From: Zygnema cylindricum
Taxonomy: Eukaryota; Streptophyta; Zygnematophyceae; Zygnematales; Zygnemataceae
Length of the DNA: 60,545 bases
Assembly: GCA_037447655.1 (NCBI GenBank)
Contig: JBBHKE010001324.1
Coordinates: 1 to 60,545, forward strand
Reading direction: 5' to 3'
Positions 29,880 through 42,846 of the stretch are shown piece after piece. The notes beneath the pieces are model-generated. The model saw nothing but the letters and a program-made list of their open reading frames with translations. It had not been told where the DNA came from and ran no database searches. Within the stretch, counting starts at the first letter, position 1. Every line of letters starts with the position of its first letter. The translations under genes were made by a program, and so were the position numbers.

Positions 29880-30515
29880 CTCCCCTTATTTTCTAGTCAA
29901 TCTTTAATTTCAGATCGCACTTCTCCCTGTCGAAAATTAGCTTAGGGGAAGGCACAGGTTTGGTCATCATATCTGCTACCATCTCACTATCTGGTCTGTA
30001 CTCTAAACTGATTTTTTGTTTTCTACTTTCTCTCTAACAAAGCTGAGTCTGATGTTCATGTGTTTGGCTTTAAAATGATGTTTAGGATTGGTAGAAATAG
30101 CGATTGCTGCCTGATTATCACAAAAAATTTTCTGCACACCACTCTTAAGGTAACCAAGCTCACCAAGCAAAGACTTGACCCACATTAATTATTTTACAGC
30201 AGAGCAAGAGGCCATATACTCAGCCTCCATGGTGGACTGAGCAATAACTTTTTGTTGTTTGCTACTCCAACAGCAATCCCCATCACCCACATATAATAGC
30301 AAGAGGCCATATACTCAGCCTCCATGGTGGACTGAGCAATAACTTTTTGTTGTTTGCTACTCCAACAGCAATCCCCATCACCCACATATAATACATATCC
30401 AGAAGTGCATCTCCTCATCGGAGCATCACCATAACTGGCATCACTCCAAGTAGTGATGTTAGTATTCTCCCCACCCAAATGCAACCATAGATCCCTAGTT
30501 CCTATCAAATATATT
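29880..30515 (-). pseudogene. Copia L5 RNase H with a 95-bp tandem duplication
   Basis: Motifs: KELMWVKSLLGELGYLKSG, FCDNQAAIAIS, HHFKAKHMNI (30003-30185), then STMEAEYMASC, WSDASYGDAPMRRCTSGY and LWLHLGG (to 30515). A 95-bp segment carrying the AEYMAS-CCWSS region is repeated in tandem (30203-30297 and 30298-30392), adding a shifted repeat. A stop or frame change separates the parts. Non-functional. Confidence 0.85.
30203..30392. repeat. 95-bp tandem duplication, two near-identical copies
   Basis: AGCAAGAGGCCATATACTCA starts copy 1 at 30203 and copy 2 at 30298. Copies look identical by eye, implying a recent event after the element had already died. Confidence 0.9.
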
Positions 30516-31140
30516 CGCAACGCAGCAACAAAGTATAGCAACGCAGCGGAATCAGTGGTGTTATAACGTAAGTGAAAGTGACAATTTCGCATTTATGACT
30601 TTCAGGAGTTGTTACAAGACAAATTATGCAAGGTAGTGGTTTTCAGCAAGGCAAATGGGAAATGGCGACGTCAGCAAAACATTGGTGATGTATTGTTTTG
30701 GCTAATATTTTTGAATCATTAGTAGTGGAGATTGATAGAGAATTTTTTATCTCTACATATTTTGCATTCTTCATTTTGTATGTATCTCCGTTAGGGTAGA
30801 AATATCTGCATGGACTACTGAGTCTAAAGCTTTAAAAGAGTGTTGAAATTGAAAGCTTTAGTTCTCAGTAGATGAGGCTATGAGGAGGAAGTTAAGGGTA
30901 AAAGGAGCAGCTCCTAGAGCTGCGATGTCAAAATAGTGCAGCATGGCAACATAGCAGTACACGCTGCATATTGTATTTGTATTGGGGTGCGATATTGAAC
31001 TACCGCAGCGTAGCAGCATAGCAGTACACGCTGCACTTTGTATTCATATTGCGCTGCGATGTCGAACTAGCGCAGCGTAGCAACATCGCATTACTCGATG
31101 CATTTTTTAATAGGTGCACGAAACTAAATTTTCAGGGGAG
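30516..31140. other. Unassigned stretch with GCAGCG/CATAGCA repeats
   Basis: Starts with CGCAACGCAGC strings, then about 400 bp without motifs, then two copies of a GCAGCATAGCAGTACACGCTGCA-type unit (in part) near 30940-31060. No gene. Confidence 0.5.
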
Positions 31141-33275
31141 TGTTGTTTTAAAAAGTTTGTTTTGTGCGTACGCGACAATTTGTGCGCTATGGAATTAATG
31201 TGGAGGTTTGAATGGATTCATGGATTGGGGGAGCGAACAAACGGATATCATTTAAGTGATGTAAAAGACTCACTGTGTGGTGTGTACTAACATTGACAAT
31301 TGGACGGCGGATCGAGAAGCGATCTGATGTGGAATAAACAAAATGTTGAAACAGGCACCGCCGCTACGGCGCAATTGCGACGCAGACAAGACAACGCAGC
31401 TGTGGTTATTTTGGATAAATATGCGGCGTCGGTACGGAGTGTTGTTTTGAAAAGTTAGTTTCGTGCGTATGAGATAGTCCGTGCGTTACTGCAATTTGGA
31501 TTTAATATGGAGGTTTGAATAGATTCACGGATTGGGGGAGCAAACGTATTGATATAATTAAAGTGACGTAAAAGACCCATTAAGTGGTGTAAACAAGCAG
31601 TGACAAATGGACGGCGGATCACGAAGCGATCCGATTTGAAATAAACGAAATATTGAAATAGGCGTCGCCGGTACGGCGGAGCTGCGAAGCTGTTAAGTCA
31701 ACGCAGTTGCGGCTATTTTAATGATCCGTACGGACAGCGCAGCCAGCGCAGCTGCTGATAATATGAATAGGATAGATTTCAAGTAATGATGATTAAACGG
31801 TAGTGTTAGCTTAGTAGTTGCTTAGCGATAGCTTGGTTTCTGACATACGAAGAGTGTGGTCTAAATATTCTGTACAACAGAGGTTTGTCCTTTTGACTAA
31901 TTAGTTTATTAAAGTAGATACAGTACGGCTGGTATGCCTCCGTACTCTGAGTATAACTTGCAGGACTTAGATTATTTTATGTATCGCAGTCAAGTTTATC
32001 AAAGCAATGGCAAACTGTTTTCTGCATCTTTGAGCTGTTGGTGTGATCACTCTGTTTGGTGCTTTCATGTGAAATTTTGTAGAGTTATTCTATGATATAG
32101 AATATATATGTGTGTGAAGTTTTATTGTATTCCAGTATCTCTGTAAGATTCTGTGAACAGTCTAAGTGGTTAGTTTGTGAAGCTGTCACCTTTTTTTGGG
32201 AAACTCTGGAGCTTATATCTTCTATATTCCTTGGTGGATTTGGCTGTAATTTTGGGAGTTTACAGTTTATATAGTATACTGCACATTGATATAGTTTGAG
32301 GTGATCTTGTTTATTGTGGAGTAATCTGTGTTGTCTGAAACACAACTGTTTTTGAGGTAGTCTGTGGGTGTTTCCGTGAGAAATCCATGGCTGAAATAGG
32401 CTATGGACAACACGGAGCACCTGCAACGCAGACAAGTCAACGCAACTGCGGTTACCTTGATATGATCCGTACGAACAAAGCAACTGACACAGCTGCGGAT
32501 AATATAAATAGTATAGATTGTGAGTAATGATAGTTTAGTAGTTACTTAGTGGTAGCTTGGATTTTGACGTACGCAGATTGTGGAGATGTCGGTGTAAATA
32601 TTATGTACAACATAGGTTTATCATCTTGCTTATTAGTTTATTAGTATAGAGTTGTTGAGTTTGACATACCTCGAACTATTCGGGTATACTTACAATAGTT
32701 TAGGAATATAGTAGATACCGTACGGCTGGTATGCCTCCGTACATTCGGTAGTGAACTCTTTGAGTATAACTTGTAGGACTCAGAATATTTTGAGTATCAC
32801 AGTCAAGTTTATCAAAGGAATGGCAGACTGTTTTTGTGCATCTTTGACCTGTTAGTGTGATCACTATGTTTGGTGCATTCATGTGAAACTTTGTGAAGTA
32901 ATTCTATGATATATAATATATATGGGTGTAAAGTTTGATAGTGTTCAGGAATCTCTGCAAGATTCTGTGAGTAGTCTAAGTGATTAGTTTGTGAAGCTGT
33001 CACCTGTTTTTGTGAAACTCTGAAGCTTACATCTTCTAGATTCCTTGGTGGATTTGGCTATAATTTTGGGAGCTTACATCTTCTAGATTCCTTGGTGGAT
33101 TTGGCTATAATTTTGGGAGCTTACAGTATCTATAGTATACTGTCTATTGGTGCATTGAAAGGGTATTTCATTAATTGTGGAGTAATATGTGTTGTCTGAA
33201 ACACTGTTGTTAGAAGGGTAGTTTGTGGTGCTTCCGATTGTATTCCATGGCTAAAATAGGCTATGGGCAACACTA
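31141..33275 (+). repeat. H-type LTR fragments with an internal ~730-bp tandem duplication
   Basis: TGTTGTTTTAAAAAG (31141) and TGTTGTTTTGAAAAG (31440) resemble the start of the H LTR at 58068, and TGGTGCTTCCG...ATGGCTAAAATAGGCTATGG (about 33218-33268) resembles its end (59328-59370). The block 31690-32400 is repeated with divergence at 32420-33200. A 47-bp unit is duplicated at 33024-33117. No coding region. Confidence 0.7.
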
Positions 33276-34027
33276 CAAGGTGGTGCCACGTGTCATTTTT
33301 CTTCCACTTTGAGGAAGTGCTGCCAAAAACTTTCCGGCATGTCAGCACTCACGCGTGCAGTGTGTTCGTAATTCGGCGATCAATGTTTATCGTTCGATCT
33401 TGACGGCGCGCCGAATGATCTTTGTTGACCGCTAAAAATTCTACGGCCATCATTCGGTGTTGTCTGTTGAAATTCAACGTCAACTCGGAACCTACTAAGG
33501 TACGGACCAATCACACGCTATACCGTACAAAAAAGTACATCTGCTGGAATACTTTCTGTACGATCTTTGTACAATCGCCATAATGGTGACATTTGTCACA
33601 TCCTCACTTGTCATCATGTATTTCGGAGATCCCGCAATGCTCTAAGATATTGCCACGTGTTATCAGAGTGGCGGCGCTCCAAAACGCCAAGGCGATCAAT
33701 TTGGAATCCCGGCTCACACCACCGCCGTCAATTTATTTCGACATTTTACACGGACCGTCGAAACAAATGTCTGTCGTATAGGTTTTTTCCGGTACTTAAA
33801 GTATAACCGATTTAATGCTTTTTAAGTGTTAATCTAGTTAAATGGAAATCCCTACATGTAACTATTTAAATATTTATCAAAACCTATATATCTTAGAGTT
33901 AACGGACAAAGCTTACGTCTGCTTTGACGGATGACACGTACCAAGATAAAATCATGGGTCCTACTATTATTTGGTAAATCTACCCTGATTCTGTTACCTG
34001 TCTCTCTAGATAGCTTAGGCAGCCATG
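33276..34027 (-). repeat. Two joined family-A LTR fragments (L6)
   Basis: 33276-33490 matches the CACGCGTGCAG / GACGGCGCGCCGAA part of LTR A1. 33491-34027 matches the later part, with a hairpin at 33525-33561 and a tRNA-like block near 33896-33960. LTR F is inserted at 34028. No matching ends or target duplication seen. Confidence 0.65.
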
Positions 34028-34833
34028 TGTTGAAAAATGGACATTAATAGTTCAATTCTATATTTTAGTTATAATGAAAAGAAAGAGAAAGAGAGGACTT
34101 AAGGCACGTCATGGCTCCCGCGTCATTTAGAAGTAGGCAGAATGAAATCGAAGGTATTCTACTATCTGTAGCAAAATACAGCCTCTGGCCGGATTCTGAA
34201 ACGGGGTCTACAGACTACTATTTAGATCCTAGCCTTATCCATTAAGGCACTAGCGAAACGATATAAATGAAACGTTTCACACATATTTATCTATTTATTC
34301 AGCGGACTAATTTGCAGCAGACTAACGAGAACACGCATTAATCGATTCATACATGGAAGCGAATCGAAGCCGTATGAATACAAATGATCGGACGCCCACC
34401 ATTACAACTGCCACCCGCAATAAGCTTTCGCCAGCCTTAGGGGATAGCATCACGCAACGCCACGTGGCACTATATTATTAGATACCGGAGAAGATGGGAG
34501 GAGGAACCATGGCTCACGTTTTGACTGGCGTCCCTTTGAAAGCCATGTCGTACAATGGTGGTACAATAAGTACAACGCCTAGTGTACCTTCTTGTACTAT
34601 ATAGTGTTTCTATTGGACTAGAGTTTAGTAGAAGGCAGTCGTAAGTAGGCAGACAAAGACTTAGTGAAATTTAGGTACCTCTCTCTAAGAGAGCTTGTAA
34701 CTATATAGGTCATCTTTGACCGGCCATAACTTATTGCTCGAAAGCAAATTGAGTGATTCTTTTTGTGTTTCACTAAAGGGAGTCTTGTCCTTGCAGGGGT
34801 GAGGGTGGTCAAAATATTTGTGTGCCTGGGCGG

Positions 34834-35645
34834 TGTTGGTTTGAGACAACCGGTGACCCCGAGGAAGAAGAAGCACTGACAGTTGCCATAACATTCAGAT
34901 TACAAAAGAGGAAACTCTTACGGAAACCACAAAAAGACCGACTTCACAATGAAGCCCCAAGCAAACGAGAAACATACTAGATCTGAAAATTTGCAACAAT
35001 ATAAACAGTATAACAAAGAAACCACATGCAGAATTTCATATTCTGTTAAAATATGACAATGATCTTGCAATACAAAAAGACACAAAAACTGCTTTGCAGT
35101 TTTCCATTCACTTAATTCCTAACTCCAAAATATCCTAAGTCCTACATATAGAAAGTGAACCTATAGCTGATCTACACCGTACCACAAATACCGTGGTGCG
35201 TCAGTACACTAAACATTAATCAAACTAAACCCCGCCATCTACCGTACAAGTATTTACATCAATCCTTAACCCTAGCCGCTGCTAAAGTACGAAGACAAAG
35301 TAAGTCTGCTGAAATGACGGCTCGGTCAAAATTTCTCTTCCAAAAATGATGGCGAACTCCGTCCGCTGTATGCGTATTCATTCATCACCGAAGATGAACC
35401 TCCACGTGTAAATCTGGTCCCTCAAGTAAATATGTACTTTGTCAACCAACTCAACCAAGCTTGACTTCCCCACAGATTGACATGTGTACATAGAGTGTAC
35501 CAAATTTGTGAACTCCCTTTGGATTTACATACCACACCACATCTTGTCTACGTCAACTCAGTCTGTACACAAAAACCGACAAAGTTTAGACTCTCTTTCT
35601 CACATACAAGATATAGAGAGGACTAAAGGTTTCCAAAACCAACAC
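34834..35645 (-). repeat. 3' LTR of C (812 bp)
   Basis: TGTTGGTTTGAGACAACC to CCAAAACCAACA, then CTCCCCTAAACC. Lacks the family-A hairpin and tRNA-like block. Its coding-strand 5' end (CTTTAGTCCTCTCTAT context) is shared with family B LTRs. Confidence 0.9.
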
Positions 35646-35667
35646 TCCCCTAAACCTTTAGACTCTC

Positions 35668-38628
35668 TCAGCCACTAAGCACACATGCCTCTCTACAAAA
35701 CTTCAACTTAGGTGTAGGTAAAAGCTTAGTCATCATATGTGCTACCATCATCTCATCCGGCAAATAACTGAGTTCTAAAATTGTGTTCACCACCTTCTCT
35801 CTTACAAAATGCAACTTTATATCAATGTGATTGCTTTTGAAGTGATGACTTGGGTTAGATGCAATCGCTATAGCAGCCAGGTTATCACACCACACTATTT
35901 GATGTCTAGATTGCATAAAGTGAAGTTATTGAAGGAGAGACTTTACCCAAAGTAACTCCTTAATAGCTGAGCTGGCTGCCATGTATTCAACCTCCATTCT
36001 ATACTGAGCTGTGATTTTTTGAAGCTTGCTGCTCCAACAACATGTTCCACTTCCAATCTTCAGAATGAATCCCGTGGTGGAGCGGCGGCTTGGCATGTCT
36101 CCATGGGTTTCAAGGCGTCTGACCGGAATTTTTACAGCTCTGTCATCATCGAAACATAGCCACGTTTAAATTAGTGTGGCGTCCCATTTGAAAAACCATT
36201 TCCATGCGATTAGATATAATTAATTGCGCCAACGTGATACTTCATCACAATCCGATCTCCTCGGATTTTGTAAACTCCGGCTTAGGGCATCAACGGCAGT
36301 CGCGAAGTCCGAGCGTGTGTAGCTCATGAATTAGATTAGGTTGCCAATAATTTGATGATATAGAATGGAAGCCATAGAATCTGCCTCCCCTGATTCCAAG
36401 GTGTCATAAAAAATGACTCCTCCCTAGGTCTCTATGCCTTCCACCTTTTGCTTAAATTACATGGGAGTGGCACTTCCCTTTACCTCTGCCATGCCAAACT
36501 TCTCAAGCATATATCTAATCGTTGTTGTTATATTAGATAGATTATTCTCCTATCTCTATCCCCTTCTACCTGAATCCCGAGAATATACTTTGCCTCTCAT
36601 ACATATTTAATCTGAAATCTCGAATTCAAGGCTGCCTTTATTTTCTTGATCTCATTTAATTACTTACTTAATAGCAGCAAATCATCTACATACACAGCAA
36701 TATAAATAATCCCATCTTCCCCTTCCATAACATAAACTAAGTGATCTAAACTAATCCTCACAAAACCGAGACCAGTTAGAAACTCATCTAGTTTCAGATT
36801 CCACTGAAGTGGAGCTTGCTTTAGACCGTACAAAGATTTCAACAGTTTATAGGCCAGATTTTCCTTTCCGGTCTCTCCATACATTTCAGGCTGCCTCATA
36901 TAAATCACTTCCTTCTAAATCTCCATGCAAAAAAAATGTCTTAACATCCATTTGATGTAGATCCATATCCTCAATGGCTGCAAAAGACAAAAGAATTCTA
37001 ACAGTTGAAAAACCGGACAACCAAAGAGAAAGTCTCCTCATAGTCAATTCCCTTATTCTAACTATACCCCTTTGCAACAAGCCTCGCCTTATATATTTTA
37101 ATATAATTATCCGGATTTAGTTTAGCTTTAAAAACCCACTTACAATCAATGACCTTTCGATCCGGCGGAAGCTCCGTAAGCTCCCAAGTTTAAGCCTCCA
37201 TTATCGATCACATTTCATCATTTCCTGCGGAGATCCATTGATCCTATTCTGGGGCTGAAAATGCTTCCTGTATGGTGACTTGCTCCATTGTGGTTGCACA
37301 AAATAGGGCATGTTCCGCCGGTTCACCTTGTAGCCTGCTGCTTTGCCTTCTTCCCCTTGTAAAATCTAAGGTTGGAACTTTTGGATCCGTACTCTGTCGT
37401 AGAGGAGGAGGAGGAGGAGGAAGAGGATGAGGAGTTTGTTGTACAGGTTGAAAAACTAGAATGACCGGAGTAGGAATAGAGGAAGAACTTGTAAAAGATG
37501 AAAAAGGAACATTTTCAAAAATTACATATTCTTGATTTTTGGCAGTTTTCTCAAAATCAGTCATGCCAAAAACATCAACCGATTAACTTTCTTCCTTTAC
37601 TTGAATATTCCTAGCAACCTGAAGAGTTTTCCTATCTGGGTTGTAAAGTCTATAGCCTACTGACTCATCATCATAACCCATAAAAATTCTCGAGACAGAT
37701 TTTGGATGAAGCTTAGAAATAGGAAGATTATCCAAAATAAAACATTTACTACCAAAAACCCGGATTCTATTCCTAATATAATATGCACAAGATAAAGCCT
37801 CACCCCTAAACTTGAAATCTATCCCTTTATCCAACATCATAGATTTTGGACTCTCCGTTAAAGTTCGGTTAAGTCTTTCGTATACTCTATTTTGCTCCGG
37901 AGTATAGGGAACTGTAAACTGACGATATATGCGTGTTCCATTAAATTAACTAAGAATGCATTCGAAATATATTCTCCCCCGTTGTCGGACCGAAGAGAGA
38001 GAATCGACTTCGCGTGAAGGTTTTCCGCCCACGTCCGGAAATGCTTGAAGTGAGTGAAATCTTCACTCTTCTCCTTCATGAAGTAAACTCTGCTGTACCG
38101 TGAGAAGTCATCCATAAATGTAACTAGAAAGCCGGCTGCCACTAAGGGAAGGGACTTTAGACGGTCCCCACACGTACGAATGAATAATTTGCAGCAAATC
38201 CGTAGCTTGGTTATGCGTGGTTTGAGGTAGGGGCAGTTTGTGAAGCTTCCCTAAAGCACAACTATCACATACGTGAGAATCTTTTTGTCCTAATATAACC
38301 CCATCTATCATTTTGTGTTTCACCATTTAACAAGTTTTTCATGATGAACATGACCGAGCCTCTTATGCCACAGAACATTTTCCGGAAGGACACTTCAGTA
38401 TGCAAAGTCAATTTCATTAGCCAAGTCCATCCAGTACAACAAGTTTGGGCCTCTAGTTCCTACCAAGGCTACTCGCCCATCTTTGCTTACTACCTTCTTC
38501 CCATTCTTTTGCAAAATTTTAAATCCTTTCATTTCAACCAAAAAAGTGGTAAACAAATTTTTCTTAAACTTTGGATTATAGAGAACATCCTGTAAGGTTC
38601 TCTTTACAATCTGACCGTTGATGTCACA
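35668..38628 (-). pseudogene. Copia C pol: integrase, RT and RNase H, decayed
   Basis: From the coding 5' side: pre-integrase (DVLYNPKFKKNLF-like near 38590, CDSCALGKLHKLP 38220-38275), integrase (HSYVWGPSKVPSL; SDNGGEYIS near 37985; DDE Glu region mutated near 37880), linker with a poly-Pro run (37244-37564), RT (YVDDLLLLSK, 36660-36908; SLYGLKQAPLQW) and RNase H (IVWCDNLAAIAIASNP, HHFKSNHIDIK, 35668-35916). Numerous stops and frame changes. Part of integrase lacks about 60 bp relative to B. The upstream end is cut by LTR D at 38629. Confidence 0.85.
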
Positions 38629-39625
38629 TGCAATTCTCTATCCCCCATTTGGACCAAAATTGAGGAAGCCTCTAGGTAGTTTTCAACTAACCCACTTTCA
38701 ACTAGAGCAACTGCCACCCAAGCAGACAAATAGATAATCTGACTGCACCCTTGTGCAATGTGGACTCCCCTAAGTCCACAGCAAGAACAATCACTGAAAA
38801 CGCCCAACCAAGCGATTATTTATGGAGTGGCAAAGATGCAAATATTTATACAAGCTTATTGGGAGAGAGGCGGCTACCTCCTTAATTAACTAAGTCCTAA
38901 ACCCTCTCACAACTCCTATCTAATGAGGTACGGAACCAATCAGAGGACTTTACACTACAAAAAGGTACTACAACCGATGTACTTTTTGTATGGCCTGTGT
39001 ACGACAAGGCCATGGAGTGGACGTCTGTCTCTTTCGGACTTGTCCTCATGTTCTTCAGAATTTCCTCTTCTCAATGACATCGTGCCACGTGTTGCGAGGT
39101 CATGTCACGTCCGAAAATTGCCAAGACTACCATTTCGAGATCTCGGCGATGGTGCGGGCCGTCGGATAAAAACTAGCTTTAAACGACAGCCGTTAAAAAA
39201 CAAATGTCCGGTACATTTGTTCCATGCGCACTAAAACTCCGACTAGGTTCTATGTATTCTATTTGTAATTCCGTTAATCGGATTAGTCGCCTCTCTATTG
39301 TTTAAATAACTATCAAACCCTATGTATCCTAACGTACTTCTACAACAGACTGGTTTGGGTTGACGGCTACGCCTCCCCTTACTGGTAGGAGGTTCGAGTC
39401 TTGCTGGACTCAACCTTTTTGGTTGAGAGTGACTTAGGTCACTCTTAAGTCCTGCCTGTGGAGCTAAGGCAGCCATGGCTCCACCGCCCTCTCTCTCTTT
39501 GTGTGACTACAACAAGTATGGGGGCTAGAGAGAGAAGGTGGAGGCAGGCTGCCAATGCTTTCTTTTTCCTTTTTATTTTAATTAAGACTTAGAAAATACC
39601 TCCCCTAAATCTAGTGATTTCAACA
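38629..39625 (-). repeat. 3' LTR of D (family A, 997 bp)
   Basis: TGCAATTCTCTATCC to GATTTCAACA, followed by CTCCCCTTATT. Hairpin 38955-38991, tRNA-like block 39350-39416. Confidence 0.92.
39350..39416 (+). other. tRNA-like block in D 3' LTR
   Basis: TGGTTTGGGTTGACGGC then GGTTCGAGTCT (B box, 39391-39401), with CTGGACTCAACC following as in an acceptor-side arm. Antisense to D. Confidence 0.65.
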
Positions 39626-39638
39626 CTCCCCTTATTTT

Positions 39639-41205
39639 CTAGTCTAATTTTAGTTTCTTTTTTAATCCACACTTTTCTCTACAGTACTTTAGCTTGGGAG
39701 ATGGCACAGGCTTTGCCATCATATCAGCTACCATTTCCCCATCACTCCTATGCACCAAATTCACAATTTGATTTTCTACCTTTTCCCTCACAAAACTCAA
39801 TCTTATGTCCATATGCTTAGCTTTGAAATGATGTTTTGGATTGGCTGAAATTGGAATTGCAGCATGATTATTACAAAACACTTCACGCACTCCCTTCTTC
39901 ATGTACCCCAATTTTTGCAATAAAGACTTCACCCACATCAGCTCTTTCACAGCAAAATAAGAGGCCATGTACTCAACCTCCATAGTGGACTGAGCAACAA
40001 CCTTTTGTTGCTTGCTGCTCCAACATCAAACACCTTCCCCCACATACAACACATATCCAGAAGTGCATCTTCTCATAGGTTTATCCCCATAACTGGCATC
40101 ACTCCAAGTAATGATGTCAGTGTGCTCCCCTCCCAAATGCAACCATAGATCCCTAGTTCTCACCAGGTATCTCATTACTCTCTTGGCTGCCTCCCAGACT
40201 CTCTTTCTTGGATCATTAAGACTCCTACTGAAGACTCCATGTGCTGTAGCTATATCAGGTCTGGTGCAATTCATAAAGTAAATCAAACTTCCTATAACCT
40301 GTCTGTAAGGAATAGACTTCATAAACTTCCTCTCTTCTAGACTCATGTGATCATCTAGCATTATCACTCCTCCTTCTACACTTCATCACTTACTTTCTTC
40401 TAGTCCATGGGAGTGGAAGAACTTTTTGCATTCTTCATCTGAAATTTCTCCAACATATTTCCTATAGCCTCTTTTTGAGTAAGTCTGATTATCTTCTTCC
40501 CCCTATCCCTTTCCATTTGAATTCCTAGAATATATTTAGCCTCCCCTAATTCCTTCATGTCAAATCTACTTCTAAGATCTTTCTTTAGCCTATTTATCTT
40601 TTCCATAGACTTACTCAATACCAACAAATCATCCACATAAATTGCAATAAAAATCACACAATTCTCATCCTCAAACATTTAAATAGAGTGGTCAAAACTA
40701 ATCCGAATATATTCCTGATTGGTAAGAAACTCATCTAGTTTCTTATACCATTGTTTGGGGGCTTGCTTCAGTCCATATAAGGACTTTGTGAGATCAAGAC
40801 TTTGCTTTCCTCTCCTTCCTCTACAAAACCTTATGGTTGCCGCATGAAGATTTTCTCCTCCAGTTCACCGTTGAGGAAGGCGGTCTTAATATCCATCTGA
40901 TGTATCTTCATGTCTTTCGCTGCTGCTAAACTAAGGAGAATCATTACAGATGGGAATCGAACTACCGGAGCAAAGGTCTCCTTATAATCTATCCTTTCTT
41001 TTTGGGTGAACCCCTTCGTCACCAACCGAGCCTTATATCTCTCTATCGTATTATTTGGGTTTAGTTTCAGTTTAAATACCCATTTACAACCAATAGGTTT
41101 TCTATCAGGTGGACAGTCCACCAGCTCCCAAGTATTTGCCTCTATGATTGAAGCCATCTCATCATTTATGGCTCTAACCCATCTCTCTTTCTCCGGACTG
41201 TCCAT
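39639..41205 (-). pseudogene. Copia D reverse transcriptase and RNase H
   Basis: [32 protein letters not shown] region at 40831-41205 (shown in part), YVDDLLVLSKS near 40615-40650, NCTRPDIATA near 40260. RNase H: WSDASYGDKPMRRCTSGY near 40060-40110, EVEYMASYFAVKELMWVKSLL, FCNNHAAIPIS in place of FCDNQAA (catalytic Asp lost), HHFKAKHMDI. At least three breaks (near 40020, 40390, 40690-40830). Confidence 0.87.
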
Positions 41206-42846
41206 TGCCTCCGAGTATGACTGAGGCTTATCTTGGTGGGAAAGCTTTGTTACCTTGTGAGCAGCCTGTTTTTCTTGAAGCCATTTGCTGCTCCTCCGTC
41301 CTCCCTCAAAGTTTGAAGCTGGAATGGAGGGTAGTCTTGGATTCCTCCGAACTATCTAATCAGCTCCATTTGCCATAGAAATCGGTTCTGACTCCTCTTC
41401 CTCTCTCACATCAAAGTGTGTAGGGATATGAGGGAATTCTGGTATATCTTTCCCTTCTTTTATCTCCCCTAAATCTACAATCATGTTTTCACTTGTGTCC
41501 CTTTTGGGAAGATCTAAGTCCTCTTCACTCTTGGATTCAAAACTTATTCTGATTTTTTTAATATACTTCAAAGGATCAAAAGACTTTCTTTCATCCATGA
41601 CAACTAGATGCTTTACCATAATGATATTTTGTTTAGCTAAGTCATAGACTCTATATCCTTTGACATCCTCGTCATATCCCACAAAATATCCCGATTTTCC
41701 TTTAGCATCCAGTTTCCAGTTTTTCATATCTATGTCAAGACGTAAACTTGACAACCGAATACTTTCATATGAGAGATATTCTGTTTCCTTCCAACCCATC
41801 TCTCATAAGGAGTAATCCCTGTAATAGCTGTAGTGAGGACTCTATTCTTAATGTAGTTAGCACACTTCATGGCTTTTGCCCAAAATCTTCTTCCTATTTT
41901 CTTATCTGCCAACATACTGCATACACTATTTCCCAAAGTCCGGTTTAACCTCTCAACTAGCCCATTCTGTTCCGAATTATTTGGTACAGTTTTATTATGC
42001 TAAACTCCCTCATCTCTCAAATAATCCTCAAACTGGTTAGAGGTGTACTCTCCCCCATTATCACTCCTTATTCTCTTAATGGGGGTTCCGTGCAACTTCT
42101 CACTCCAGGCTTGTATTCTTTAAAGTACTCTGGTGTTTCAGACTTTGTTTTTAAGAAGTAGACTCTGGAATATCTTGACCAATCATCAGTAATTGTCAGC
42201 ATATACCTCTTCCCCCCAACCGAGGTACTCTTGCTGGTCCCCAGATGTCTGTGTGGACCAGATCTGGTACTTTCTCACCTCTATATGTGGCAGTTTAAAA
42301 AAAGGGAAGTCTGTGAGCCTTTCCTTGGGCACAGCCACTACAATCATCCATCATTTCATTATCCCCAAACTGAATGCCTTCTACTACACCCAGCCTCTTC
42401 ATTTCCCTCAGCCTCTCAAAATGCACATGCCTTAAACGGTTATGCCAGATCATCAAGCTCGGGACAACACCATAGTAATATCTTTTCTTTTCATTACTTA
42501 GGTTATGCCTAAACATTCCTTGGCTACCCTTAGATGCTGTGAAGTAGACTTCATCTCCATACTTAGTTGTAAAGACTCCTTTTCTTGTGAAGGTATCAAA
42601 ATTCTTGTCATGTAATATAGAGGTTGACACAAGATTCTTACTAAGCTGAGGAATGTAGAGCATATCGGAGAAGGCTAGAATAGAAGTCTTACCCTTCACT
42701 AGGACTTTGAGATCTATCGAGCCCACTAGATTTGTGGTAACTACTCTCCCATCCCCATACTCTATTTCCAGAGTAGGGATCTTTCTTAGCTTAGTGAAGA
42801 GGTGCCAGTCACGACACATATAGATGGATGCACCTGAGGCGATGAT
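41206..42846 (-). pseudogene. Copia D integrase and protease region
   Basis: From the coding 5' side: a mutated protease region (the residues before MCRDWHLFTKLRKIPT no longer read DSGAS), WHNRLRHVHFERL, CSGCAQGKAHRLPF (42295-42819), integrase with HTDIW-like near 42250, SDNGGEYTS near 42055, QNGLVERLNRTL near 41960, AMKCANYIKNRVL (41730-41936), then the linker KHLVVMDERKSFDPLKY (41356-41799). Frames change several times; no catalytic core remains whole. Confidence 0.83.

Larger units (their letters stand above)
28834..30515 (-). mobile_element. Copia element L5, 3' LTR and RNase H only
   Basis: The LTR (28834-29879) is followed by CTCCCCTTATT and minus-strand RNase H, cut off near 30515. 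Left flank TATCA (28829-28833). No RT, integrase, gag or second LTR. The RNase H is closest by eye to element E (shared altered VENKKSV end). Confidence 0.85.
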
